Assembly: GCF_003248355.1 (NCBI RefSeq)
Contig: NZ_QKWY01000002.1
Location: forward strand, 434,001 to 498,000
Direction: 5' to 3'
From: Streptomyces sp. AC1-42W
Lineage (GTDB): Bacteria > Actinomycetota > Actinomycetes > Streptomycetales > Streptomycetaceae
DNA length: 64,000 bases
Shown: one piece after another, positions 32,920 through 41,624 of the stretch
How positions within the stretch are numbered: position 1 is the first letter of the stretch
Layout: each line of letters starts with the position of its first letter
Translations under genes and position numbers: made by a program
The notes under the pieces: model-generated
Seen by the model: only the letters and a program-made list of their open reading frames with translations
What the model was told of the DNA's origin: nothing
The model's database searches: none

Positions 32920-33423
32920 TCACACAGATTGTCCCAGTAGTTGCCAGGAGATGCATTCAGGTCGGTCACCCGTTCGCATCCGACAGAACTCCTCTACCCC
33001 TTTGCGAAGCTCCACCAACGGAATAGCTGCTCCGGGCTCGTAGTATCTGGGACCTCCAGGGTCTGCGATTAGCTCCGGATCGACTGGCGGAGGGGTTTCC
33101 CCCTTCGACGTCCAAACAAATCTACGCATATCACCTTCGGCAACGCCTTCGGGAATTCGACTCGTCCACCATCTCAAAGCACCGTAGCCAATCTTTGAAT
33201 TTACTGATACGTAGAGGTAATTATTGGGCCACCTTTCGTTGGTCTCATCCGGGTAAACCCCGCCGACAATGCTGAAGTCAAATCTGTCAGGAACAACCTC
33301 AAATCCCTCTTCGGTCAAACTCCTTATGGTCGAACTATTTATTACCTGATCAATGACATCTGCAACTTCTTGATCCGAGCGAGCATACACTTCCCCACTC
33401 CCGGAACCACAGTAGATAATCAT
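32920..33423 (-). CDS. Imm1-family immunity protein for the deaminase toxin
   Basis: 167-residue cytoplasmic protein of the Imm1 immunity family. The C-terminal signature is visible: YYEPGAAIPLVELRKGVEEF followed by RMRTGDRPECISWQ. It lies directly downstream of the toxin end of umbC on the same strand, as immunity genes do. It should bind and neutralise the DddA-like deaminase domain. Imm1 is the partner I most often associate with such deaminases (recalled). The start is ATG 33423 with AAAGGGAGATGG upstream. A large hairpin separates it from umbC, so it probably also has its own promoter. Low GC. Confidence 0.8.
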   Translation of the reverse strand: MIIYCGSGSGEVYARSDQEVADVIDQVINSSTIRSLTEEGFEVVPDRFDFSIVGGVYPDETNERWPNNYLYVSVNSKIGYGALRWWTSRIPEGVAEGDMRRFVWTSKGETPPPVDPELIADPGGPRYYEPGAAIPLVELRKGVEEFCRMRTGDRPECISWQLLGQSV

Positions 33424-33477
33424 AAGATTATTTCCATCTCCCTTTGTTTTAGTTCAGTCTACCAGGGAAAGCGTAGT

Positions 33478-33523
33478 GCCTTGCGGTGCACTGCCCAACA
33501 AGTTGGGCAGTGCACCGCAAGGC
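33478..33523 (-). terminator. 22-bp hairpin between umbC and the immunity gene
   Basis: Arms GCCTTGCGGTGCACTGCCCA+AC (33478-33499) and its exact complement (33502-33523) leave a 2-nt loop. The hairpin lies 23 bp past the umbC stop and about 55 bp before the immunity gene. It should terminate or strongly attenuate the toxin transcript, so immunity is likely expressed independently. Confidence 0.85.
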
Positions 33524-33546
33524 GGAAGCGCTAGAACGTAAAAACT

Positions 33547-36500
33547 CTACACTTCGCAACGATTTATTGGCGGCTTAACCCAAGTGGAGTTGGGTCGTTT
33601 GACCACGCCGGTGAGAGGGACTGCCGTCTTGGCGGCCGGTAGCCAGACGCATAGTACCTGGTCCTCGTAGAGGATTGCAGGGACGGCTTGCTGACATCCC
33701 ATTGCCCCTTTTCGATTCACCCGCGGACAGACGTAGTTTTTATTTATGACAACGTGGAGAACTTTCCCTTTCTCCATCCTGTTTCGCATCTCCCATGCAA
33801 TTTTCGCTTCCACATGTTGTGCGGAATCTGCATAGGTTGAGAAATTAGGAAAATCGTCGGACCCTTTGAGGAAATCGTTTATCGCATTTGCGCGTTCGCT
33901 GGGGCCGCTCCGGACGAGTCCTTCCCAGACCTGTGTACCATTTGGTTGGTATACGTACCCGGCGGCCTCTTCTCCATATCCCGAAATGGGAAGCTTACTT
34001 CGCGCCTTGATTACCCACGCTGGACAACTTCCCGTGTTGTGGACGAGGACATCGAGACTGCCGGTGGAAACGTAGTATGTGTGAATCCCTCGAACAGTGA
34101 GGTCGTATGCATCCTGGATGCCGCGCCAGTTTCGCTTTTGCGTGACCGAAGTAGTGGTGCTTTCCGCCGTACGCAGTGTGTCGCCGACTGCAAGCGCGCT
34201 GGCTGCCTTCCACCTTTGTTCGTTCTCCGACCAATAGGGGTGGTGGCTGGTAGACATGACAGAGGACCCATCGGAAATTGTAACTTCCGTAAAATCGCGG
34301 TCATCTGGCGTGCGGATAGTCTGGGTAACCTGCCGACTGCCGGTTACTCCCGTCACCGGGTCAGTAGCTGTTACGGCGTCGCCGATGCGGATCTGTTCGA
34401 TGGCTCGATGGGAACCATCGGCCATAAGGACTCTGGTGCCAGCAGGGAAGCTATGCGTGGCACCGACCAGGCAACTAACGGTACGGCGTACCGCACGTCC
34501 GGCCTTGACCGCCTCGATACCCTTACCGATTTTGGCAACGATTTTAAGCTTGCCTGCCGGCGTGATTGCGGCTACAGCCATGATGCAATCGAGAAGGGTT
34601 GGGTCTTCTATGCATGCCTCGATGTCGGCGAGACCCGAAAGTTCCCATGCGAGCGTCTTGTACGTCTCTGGGTCTGTTAGGACATCTTTGACTTTACTGA
34701 AGAAGTCGGTGCAGTAAGTTGTATTCCAGCCAGGAATCTTTATCTTGCTGTCGAGGAGATCAAGACAGAAGTAATCATGCCCCTCGGGCTCCTCGGACTT
34801 ACGTCTTTCCTCTTCTTGGCGTTCCGCCTCGTCCTTTTCTTGCTCGGCAAGGGTGAGAACCAAATTCCAGGCGTCCTTTGCTGCCTGCTCGGCCTCAGCT
34901 GAACTCTCACCTGCGGCAATGGCTGATGCTTTGGCATCATCGGCGGCCTTTTTAGCCTCGGCAGCCGAGTTGCGGGCATAGTTGGCCGAGAATTCTGCCT
35001 GGTAAGCGGAATTCGCGGCAGCTTCTGCCTCCGCTTCTGCCCTGTCGGCAGCATTGCGTGCTGTGGTGGCTGATTGGGCCGCCGCTGCCGCACTTTGTGC
35101 AGCCAAGTCAGCAGACTTCTTCGCAGCATCCTTGTATTGATCGGCCAAATCTGCCGACTTTTGGGCTTCGGTGGAGGCATTTGCTGCGTCAGCAGTAGCT
35201 TGCTTGGCTGAGGCGGCTGCCTCAGCGGCGCGCCAAGCATCAGCCTTTGCCTGTGCTCCGATTAGGGCGCCTTCGTCGAGGAGACGCTGTACTTGGTGAA
35301 TGTGGAAACTGGCGAGCTCATCCTTGCGCTGGGCCATGTAATGGCCCGCAATGACAAAATCGTGTATGAGGTTGGGCGGGCCGGCGAGTGCCACCTTGGC
35401 CGCGGCTCTGAGTTCAGGCCCGCCGGTCTGGGCAAAACGAGCGGTGAGGACTCTCTCATCTGTGAGCCGTTCACCATACTGGCCGATCTGGAGAAATGCT
35501 GCGAGTGCCTTCCCTGTGCCGTTGGCCAGTGCGGCCTTGGCCTTGTCGCTGACGTTGGTGTCACCATTTTCGGCAAGTCGGGCGACATCGACCTTCATAT
35601 CGTCGAGACCGACCTCGTACTGGCCATCGGTATAGAAGTTGTCTACTTGCTCGGGTGTGCCCTTGAGTATTTCCCCTGCCGCAGTGCGCACGGTCGCGTA
35701 AGGACTGTGGTTGCTGAGGTCAAGAACGCGCTCGCGTACATCTCTGTGGTTGGCTTCCTTCCAATGGGTGCAAAGGTAGTCCAGAACATCTTGATCGGTT
35801 CCGGAGAGTGCATGGCCTGCGGCTTCCTGGTGCCAGGGGCCCAGCAGTTTCATGGCTTGGAGAGCCAGCCGGCGTCCCTTGGCTGCGGTGGCCTGGGTGT
35901 CTACATCCGAGCGTCTGGCCTCAGCTGCGAGCTGTACTGCTGTGTCGTTAAGTGAGAGGGCTTGGACCTGGGCTGCTGCGGAAGCAGAAATGCCAGCCTC
36001 GGTGGATATTTTCATCGAGCGGGCTCGCTCGATTGCCGCGTCTGTGCGGGTCTGGAGATCGGCGGTTTCAGTTTCCCGAGCCAGGTCGTAGATGCTCTTG
36101 GCCTTGGTGACGGCAGCGTCCACGTCATCAGACGCTGCCAAAGCCGCTTCGGCGTTCTTCTGGGCGACATCTGCGTAGGTGGCTGCATTGCCTGCCTGCG
36201 CTGCAGCCTCGTCGGCAAATTTTGCTGCCTTCTTCGCGTGCGCGGCAGCTGCGTTCGCCGCATCACGTGCGCCAAACGCAGCTGTGGCAGCGCGAGTAGC
36301 CAGGGCTGTAGAGCGAGCGGCAGCGGCATCGGCCACAGCAGCATGCCGGCGGGCTTCGGCAGCAGCCTGCCGTGCTGCCTCAGAGTGCAAGCCGGCAGCG
36401 TCGGCGTAGCTGTTCGCCTCGTCAGCAGCATTTGCGGCTGCGCGCGAGTGGGCTGTTGCGCGCGTGGCGGCCTCGGCGGCCTCGGCGGCCTTTGCCGAGG

Positions 36501-37716
36501 CTTGGCCTGCAGCATCTGCCGCTCCGGCCGAAGTTACAAGAAGGGCTGCGACAACACGTGCCTGTTTTGCGGCTGCTGTCGCTTCGTCGGCCTTGGACTT
36601 GTCCCCGGCAGCGGCGATGGCGGCCTTGAATGCCTTGTTAGTGGCCTTTCCCGCAGCTGCGGCTGCAGAGGCGGTTTGAGCGGCAGCAATAGCAGCTCGG
36701 CGTGCTGCACTGCTGGCCGCGTTTGCCGCACCGATGGCCTCCTGAGCGGCATCAGCGGCAGCGTGTGCGGCATCTGCCGCTTGCTGTGCCTTGACAGCAG
36801 CCTTCTTGGAGTCGTTCTTGGCCGCCTCAGTTTCTTTGGCGGCTTTCTTGGCCGCCGCTTCAGCAAGCTCGGACGCTGTGACTGCTTTGGCCGATGCTTC
36901 TTCTGCCTGCTTCGTGGCATCCTCGGCGAGCTTTCCTGATGCCTTGGCGCTGTCAATCAACTCCGCGATGGACGCATGTTCCTGGTCGCGGTTTCGGGCA
37001 ACGAACTGTCCGACATCCAGAAATTCTTGGATATCTACGGGAGTGCCACGCAGCGCTACCTTGGCTGCGGCTTTTACGTTCGGACCACCTATGGTCGCCA
37101 ATCGCGCGGTCTCGACACGGTTGTCATCCTCGACGGCCTCATACTGACCAGTATTGAGGAACAGTTCCCGATCGTCAGCCGTTCCTTGGAGGGCCTGCTT
37201 GCCTGCCTCCCGCACGCCGTATTCCCCGAGAGCCACCAGTCGGGCAATGTCGACCTTGCGGTCATCGTCCAGCGGCGATTCGAAGCCGTGGAGAAGAAAT
37301 TCCTCCAACTCCTCTGGTGACTTCGCTAGAGCATCCTTGGCCGCTTTTCGCAGGCCCGGACCGCCCGTCATAGCCAAACGTGCGGCATCGATTCGATTGT
37401 CATCAAACTGGATGGCTTCCGCTTCGTCCAGGAACTGCTGGACTTCTGTATCACCTCCGAGGAGTGCTTGCTCAGCTGCGATCTTCAGCCCGGCACCACC
37501 AGTCTCCCAGTACTGAAGAATCTGAGCACGCATATCGACCGGAATTTCTGGTGTTCCCGCTGCTGCGGCGGGAACGCCGAGAAGACCTGAAATCAATCCT
37601 GCGCATAGAAAAACCCTTAGAAGGCGCTGACGAACCGACAGGTGCCTATCGTTGCTAAAACCAGATATCCGTCGACCGGATCTTTTTGTTTTATTCACTA
37701 TTTCTTTACTTTGCAT
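33547..37716 (-). CDS. umbC: UmbC-type polymorphic toxin: ALF repeats, coiled coils, HINT, DddA-like deaminase
   Basis: 1389-residue secreted protein. Domains in order: a long Sec signal (1-53, cut near VPAAAA|GTPE); ALF repeats 1-4 (about 61-244); an Ala-rich coiled coil (245-620); ALF repeats 5-8 (625-800); a second coiled coil (800-985); a Cys-containing linker; a HINT domain (about 1082-1227, with PAGTRVLMADG, TSHHPYW and final VHN); and a C-terminal DddA/SCP1.201-like deaminase (1228-1389). The deaminase has the H-x-E motif HVE at 1301-1303 and zinc Cys 1330 and 1341. Eight ALF repeats split four and four around a coiled-coil stalk is the UmbC design of Streptomyces umbrella particles. 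The warhead would deaminate cytosine in target-cell DNA. ATG 37716 was chosen because the signal peptide follows. Confidence 0.88.
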   Translation of the reverse strand: MQSKEIVNKTKRSGRRISGFSNDRHLSVRQRLLRVFLCAGLISGLLGVPAAAAGTPEIPVDMRAQILQYWETGGAGLKIAAEQALLGGDTEVQQFLDEAEAIQFDDNRIDAARLAMTGGPGLRKAAKDALAKSPEELEEFLLHGFESPLDDDRKVDIARLVALGEYGVREAGKQALQGTADDRELFLNTGQYEAVEDDNRVETARLATIGGPNVKAAAKVALRGTPVDIQEFLDVGQFVARNRDQEHASIAELIDSAKASGKLAEDATKQAEEASAKAVTASELAEAAAKKAAKETEAAKNDSKKAAVKAQQAADAAHAAADAAQEAIGAANAASSAARRAAIAAAQTASAAAAAGKATNKAFKAAIAAAGDKSKADEATAAAKQARVVAALLVTSAGAADAAGQASAKAAEAAEAATRATAHSRAAANAADEANSYADAAGLHSEAARQAAAEARRHAAVADAAAARSTALATRAATAAFGARDAANAAAAHAKKAAKFADEAAAQAGNAATYADVAQKNAEAALAASDDVDAAVTKAKSIYDLARETETADLQTRTDAAIERARSMKISTEAGISASAAAQVQALSLNDTAVQLAAEARRSDVDTQATAAKGRRLALQAMKLLGPWHQEAAGHALSGTDQDVLDYLCTHWKEANHRDVRERVLDLSNHSPYATVRTAAGEILKGTPEQVDNFYTDGQYEVGLDDMKVDVARLAENGDTNVSDKAKAALANGTGKALAAFLQIGQYGERLTDERVLTARFAQTGGPELRAAAKVALAGPPNLIHDFVIAGHYMAQRKDELASFHIHQVQRLLDEGALIGAQAKADAWRAAEAAASAKQATADAANASTEAQKSADLADQYKDAAKKSADLAAQSAAAAAQSATTARNAADRAEAEAEAAANSAYQAEFSANYARNSAAEAKKAADDAKASAIAAGESSAEAEQAAKDAWNLVLTLAEQEKDEAERQEEERRKSEEPEGHDYFCLDLLDSKIKIPGWNTTYCTDFFSKVKDVLTDPETYKTLAWELSGLADIEACIEDPTLLDCIMAVAAITPAGKLKIVAKIGKGIEAVKAGRAVRRTVSCLVGATHSFPAGTRVLMADGSHRAIEQIRIGDAVTATDPVTGVTGSRQVTQTIRTPDDRDFTEVTISDGSSVMSTSHHPYWSENEQRWKAASALAVGDTLRTAESTTTSVTQKRNWRGIQDAYDLTVRGIHTYYVSTGSLDVLVHNTGSCPAWVIKARSKLPISGYGEEAAGYVYQPNGTQVWEGLVRSGPSERANAINDFLKGSDDFPNFSTYADSAQHVEAKIAWEMRNRMEKGKVLHVVINKNYVCPRVNRKGAMGCQQAVPAILYEDQVLCVWLPAAKTAVPLTGVVKRPNSTWVKPPINRCEV

Positions 37717-38179
37717 GAATGGTTTTCCGTGTCGGAAATTGCATAGTTGTACTAGTGGTGTTAATTCAACTGGTTCCCATTTGCGCAGATGGGCCGACCT
37801 TGGGAGGGATTGCCGGGGCTGCTCGATCGTACATGCAGCCGTGGCCATAAGTGCTCGCGAGTGGATAACGCTGCAGACGAAAACAGCAGGTCAGGTAGGT
37901 ATGGGTTGGGGTTGCCGAGATTGCCACATGCGCCTGATGGGCGGAGTAATGTGTCATATCGCCTTAATTGGGTGATTGGTGCATCTATGGAGTATCCGTC
38001 TCGCCGCAAGCCGGGCTCCGCGCCTGCAATGAGGCGCAGTCATATCGACTAATTCCGGGTGGCTGTGATGCGCATCACCATAGAATCTTCACATTCTTGC
38101 CTCTGCGGATGGTTCAATTTGTAATGCCCTGCGCGGGTGGGAATTCATTCGTTCGCAGGTATCTTTGGAAGGGCAGGAA
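37717..38179. promoter_or_regulatory. Divergent regulatory region of the umbrella locus
   Basis: 463 bp of AT-richer DNA between umbC (minus) and umbB (plus), with no gene. It must hold both promoters. A small palindrome CCCAT-N8-ATGGG lies at about 37776-37793, and TA-rich tracts occur near both starts. I could not assign promoters or a regulator site with confidence. Confidence 0.5.
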
Positions 38180-38686
38180 ATGATAATGTGCCATGTGCGA
38201 AGCGTCCTCTTGGCTGTGCTTTCTGTGCTGTTCGTAGCCACTGCGGCAGCATTCGTCGTACCCCAGCTCCTCAATGACGGTTTCGCTGAAGCTGCGACGG
38301 GAAGTGAAATGCCTTATGTGGTGGAGGATTTCAATTACCCGGGTGCGGCAAAGATTGAGCAGGAGGCTGGTGCGGTCCTCAAGCGCGGGGATGGGCATAT
38401 GGTGATGGTTGCATGTGACGGCACCGAAGACATTTCAGTCATGAGCCGTGCAGGGCAGAAGGATTTCTGCTTCGACGTGACAGCGAAGCCCGCTTTTCTT
38501 ACGCTTGAGATACCGCAAGCGTACGGTATCTGGACTTCAGACGATCCCGTAAAGACCACGCTCAAGGACGGGGACGGTGCAACGACTGTGATCGACGCGC
38601 CTGCTAATAATTTCACCGGGTACGGAGAGGCCGGCCAGATCGACGGTGCACCCACGACCCTTATTGAGTTGCGGGTTGCTGATTGA
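38180..38686 (+). CDS. umbB: UmbB-type small secreted adaptor
   Basis: 168-residue protein with an N-terminal signal/anchor (SVLLAVLSVLFVATAAAFVV) and a beta-rich mature part: YVVEDFNYPGAAKIEQEAG, VLKRGDGHMVMVACDG, KDFCFDVTAKPAFLTLEI with two Cys. It matches no enzyme family. Its position between umbC and a degenerate-trypsin/lectin gene, its size and its secretion fit UmbB, the adaptor that links UmbA to the UmbC ring in umbrella particles. The start is ATG 38180 behind GGAAGGG; ATG 38186 is an alternative. It lies 145 bp before umbA on the same strand. Confidence 0.72.
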   Translation: MIMCHVRSVLLAVLSVLFVATAAAFVVPQLLNDGFAEAATGSEMPYVVEDFNYPGAAKIEQEAGAVLKRGDGHMVMVACDGTEDISVMSRAGQKDFCFDVTAKPAFLTLEIPQAYGIWTSDDPVKTTLKDGDGATTVIDAPANNFTGYGEAGQIDGAPTTLIELRVAD

Positions 38687-38831
38687 TTGGATGTGACACT
38701 GTCAGGTGCTCCCACCCAATATCTAGCCAATAGCCGTCCGCAGTTTAATTCCAGGATACGGGTCCATCTTTTGCGGGTGGTCGCACATCTTCTTCGGTCC
38801 CAAGCTCCCTTGACATGAAAGTCGCAAAATA

Positions 38832-40961
38832 ATGCGTAGTTACAGACGTGGCAGCAGGTCCGCTTTTGCGGTTGGTCTCGCATTCATGGTGTCAACCCCT
38901 ATGCTCATCATGGTTACACCAGCTCAAGCCGTGGTCGGAACTGGTGTAACCGAAACCGCCTACGACTTCACCGCCCGGTTGAATATCGGAAACGGTGTGC
39001 GTGCGTGTTCAGCTGCACTCGTAGCACCTCAGTGGCTCGCGGCTTCAGCGAGCTGTTTCAGCGACGACGGCGCCAGTGAGCAGGTGGCTAGCGGTGCACC
39101 GAAGTGGAAGACCACGGCTACTCTCGGGCGCTCGAACCTCAACGCTACGGGTGGTCAGGTCCGCGAGGTCGTAGAGATCGTGCCACGCCCCGGCCGGGAC
39201 GTAGTTATGGCGCGGCTATCCGCGCCCACCACCGGTATCACGCCCGTCCCTACGGCCATAACGGCCCCCGGTACGGGTGAGGAACTGCAGGTTGCCGGTT
39301 TCGGCCGAACCAAGGGCGAGTGGGCGCCCATTAAGCTCCATAAGGCTACCTTCAAGGCTAGCTCTCTTACGCACAGCACCCTTGGTATCAGCGGAAAGAC
39401 AGCCGCGGACGCCATCTGCGCAGGAGACGCCGGCGCTCCGATCGTGCGTACAGCCGGTGATGGTGGATTTGAGCTGGTGGCTCTGGTATCGCGTTCATGG
39501 CAAGGGGGCTGCTTCGGCAGCGAGGAGACCCGCACGGATGCCATCGGGGCACGCCTCGACAATATTGTCGTGGGCAACAAGATCATCACGGGTACCACGC
39601 TTTTCCCGGGTGACAACCTCGTCTCCAACTCGATGCGTCTGACAATGCAGTCGGATGGCGATCTTGTGATCACTGCCAATGGCAGCGGCAAGGCACTCTG
39701 GTCGACAAAGACGGCCGGCCATGCCGGTGCCACTGCCCGCTTCACGGTTGGCGGGAACCTGATCGTCGTGGATGCCGACGGTACGACAGTGTTGTGGGAG
39801 TCCAAAACCTCTGCAGCTAACGGTACTGTTGTCCTGCAGAATCGAGGGAATCTGGTCATCTACAACGGCAACAACGAGTCCCAGTGGTCGAGTGGCACGG
39901 TGGTTCGCCACGACTACGACGGTGACGGCCGCAGCGATATGGCAAGCTGGTACGACTACTCTGACGGCAGCGACAAGATCCATACATTTCTCGCCGATGC
40001 CGCCGGCAAGTTTCAGGAGCCGGGGTCTGGATATGTGAAGGCCAAGGGCACCTGGTGGGCGGAGCACATGAAGTTCGCCACCGGTGACTTCAACGGTGAT
40101 GGCCGCGGTGATGTCGCCGCGTTCTACGGTTACGACAACGGCAGCGTCTCCCTGTTCACCTGGCTGGCCACTGGGGACGGCAAGTTCGCGGAAGGCATTA
40201 CATCTTGGACGGTTCCCGCCGGGAACTGGACTTGGAGCCGCATAAAGGTGCAGTCCGGTGACTTCAACGGTGATGGCCGTGACGATGTCGCCGCCTGGTA
40301 TGACTATGCCGACGGCTCAGACAAGCTCTTCACCTTCACAGCCAAGGCGAATGGCGGGTTCAACGCACCGTTCTCGTCGTTCTCCAAGACCAGTGGCTGG
40401 ACCGCGTCCAGGATGAAGTTCACCACCGGTGATTACAACGCCGACGGCCGTGATGACATCGGCGTCTTCTACGGCTACGCCGACGGGAACTCCAGACTCT
40501 TCACGTTCACCGCCAAGCCGACCGGTGGCTTCGGTGAACCACTCGGGGGCTGGGAAGATGCCAAGTGGGGCAGCTCCGACCGCACCAGCGTCTTCTCCGG
40601 CGATTTCAACGGTGACGGCCGTGACGATTTCGGTACTTGGTACGACTACGCCGACGGTCACGACACCGCATTCAGCTTCAATCCCAGCAGCACTGACGGA
40701 AAGTTCGGCAACCGCACCGAGATCTGGAACGTCGCGGAGGGTCAGTACTGGCGTGACCACATGCAGATCAGCACCGGTGATTATAACGGCGACGGCCGTG
40801 ATGACCTCGGAGCCTTTTACGGCTACGACAACGGTACTGTGCGGACCATCACCTGGACTGCCAAGGCTGACGGCACTCTGAACGAACCTGTCAAGAGTTG
40901 GACAGCTGAAACCGGCTGGGCCTACAACCGGGTAACCCTTTTCGAGCGCTACAGTTCATAG
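38832..40961 (+). CDS. umbA: UmbA-type lectin: inactive trypsin fold, B-lectin and FG-GAP repeats
   Basis: 709-residue secreted protein (signal to about AQAVVG). Residues 38-245 are a trypsin fold whose active site is lost: the His of TAAHC is Ser74 (ASASC) and the Ser of GDSGGP is Ala200 (GDAGAP); Asp123 remains. Residues 255-355 resemble a bulb-type lectin (MQSDGDLVI, LQNRGNLVIYN). Six FG-GAP/VCBS-like repeats of about 55 residues follow, each with a Ca-binding DGDGR-type loop (FNGDGRDDVAAWYDYADG). Dead trypsin plus sugar-binding domains is the UmbA plan: the trypsin domain docks the adaptor and the lectin part selects target hyphae. Start ATG 38832. Confidence 0.82.
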   Translation: MRSYRRGSRSAFAVGLAFMVSTPMLIMVTPAQAVVGTGVTETAYDFTARLNIGNGVRACSAALVAPQWLAASASCFSDDGASEQVASGAPKWKTTATLGRSNLNATGGQVREVVEIVPRPGRDVVMARLSAPTTGITPVPTAITAPGTGEELQVAGFGRTKGEWAPIKLHKATFKASSLTHSTLGISGKTAADAICAGDAGAPIVRTAGDGGFELVALVSRSWQGGCFGSEETRTDAIGARLDNIVVGNKIITGTTLFPGDNLVSNSMRLTMQSDGDLVITANGSGKALWSTKTAGHAGATARFTVGGNLIVVDADGTTVLWESKTSAANGTVVLQNRGNLVIYNGNNESQWSSGTVVRHDYDGDGRSDMASWYDYSDGSDKIHTFLADAAGKFQEPGSGYVKAKGTWWAEHMKFATGDFNGDGRGDVAAFYGYDNGSVSLFTWLATGDGKFAEGITSWTVPAGNWTWSRIKVQSGDFNGDGRDDVAAWYDYADGSDKLFTFTAKANGGFNAPFSSFSKTSGWTASRMKFTTGDYNADGRDDIGVFYGYADGNSRLFTFTAKPTGGFGEPLGGWEDAKWGSSDRTSVFSGDFNGDGRDDFGTWYDYADGHDTAFSFNPSSTDGKFGNRTEIWNVAEGQYWRDHMQISTGDYNGDGRDDLGAFYGYDNGTVRTITWTAKADGTLNEPVKSWTAETGWAYNRVTLFERYSS

Positions 40962-41320
40962 CAGCCCGACCAGAGGGAAACACAGGCACGTTCGCCCGGT
41001 CCCGTCGACCGGGCGCATGCCGGCTATCGCCTCGTCCGTGCGCCTATGACGGACAAGAAGCGCTGCCGACTCCCATGCATCCGTGAGCTGATTCCATCCT
41101 GACGGCGGCGTCCGCCCGCAGGCCGGCAGGCCCTGCTCGCCCTGGCTCACCCGCGATGCTGTGATACCTACGCCCAGTTCGCCGCCGGGTTCCGCACAGT
41201 CACCGCCACGGTCCACCGCTGCATACACGAGGTCATCGACGTCCTGGCCGCCCCCGCCCCGACCCTGACCGAGGCAATTGGGGCACGGGGCCGCGGAGCT
41301 CGCGCTTCGGGCCCCGTGAG
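40962..41320 (+). pseudogene. Intergenic stretch with an IS5-type transposase N-terminal remnant
   Basis: After umbA, 120 bp without coding evidence lead to the right 26-bp inverted repeat (41083-41108). From about 41110 to 41280 the plus strand reads AGRQALLALAHPRCCDTYAQ then FAAGFRTVTATVHRCIHEVIDVLAA, the helix-turn-helix domain of a small IS5-type transposase. It has neither start nor catalytic part. The remnant begins exactly where the repeat ends, so the repeat may be tied to this IS. Confidence 0.6.
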
Positions 41321-41530
41321 TCAGGCGAGCTTGAGATCCGCGACGAACGTCTGCCAGGCGCCCGCGCCGAAGATGACGGCCGGCCCGTCGGTGACCTTTG
41401 AATCGCGGACGGGGACGATGTCGGGGACGCCATCGAGGACTTCGAGGCAGTCGCCGCCGCTGCCGCCGCTGTAGCTGGACTTGTGCCAGATGGCCGTGGA
41501 GAGGTCGTAGTGCGTACCGGTGTGCTTCAT
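41321..41530 (-). CDS. DUF397 protein
   Basis: 69-residue DUF397 protein: WHKSSYSGGSGGDCLEV near 15-31, VRDSKVTDGPAVIF and the tail AWQTFVADLKLA. DUF397 proteins pair with XRE/DUF5753 regulators throughout Streptomyces and are thought to act as their small partners. It is the third gene of an XRE-DUF397-DUF397 set. About 80 percent of its residues match the neighbouring copy, so it is a tandem duplicate. Confidence 0.92.
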   Translation of the reverse strand: MKHTGTHYDLSTAIWHKSSYSGGSGGDCLEVLDGVPDIVPVRDSKVTDGPAVIFGAGAWQTFVADLKLA

Positions 41531-41624
41531 GCTTGCAATCCTCCGCCGCTCGGTCGAGTGAGACGCGCTGTTCGTTGCAAGAGGGCACGGGGCCGCGGAG
41601 CTTGTGCTCCGGGCCCCTTTTGCG

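Larger units (their letters stand above)
32891..41108. mobile_element. 8.2-kb umbrella-toxin island between 26-bp inverted repeats
   Basis: A 26-bp sequence at 32891-32916 (CCGCCGTCAGGATGGAATCA...) recurs in exact inverted form at 41083-41108. The left copy ends 3 bp before the stop codon of the immunity gene, and the right copy lies 122 bp past umbA. Everything between is the toxin locus, with clearly lower GC and more A/T-ending codons than the flanks. This indicates a module acquired as a unit. No transposase for these ends lies inside, so they may also be footprints of one IS family on both sides. Confidence 0.6.

Noticed and set aside
34030..34480. Apparent loss of the catalytic Cys of the UmbC HINT domain (THSF instead of CxSF)
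   Set aside because: A Cys lies six residues earlier (CLVGATHSF), and several HINT domains I recall have the nucleophile in that place with a short insertion. The other HINT motifs are intact, so loss of function is not supported.
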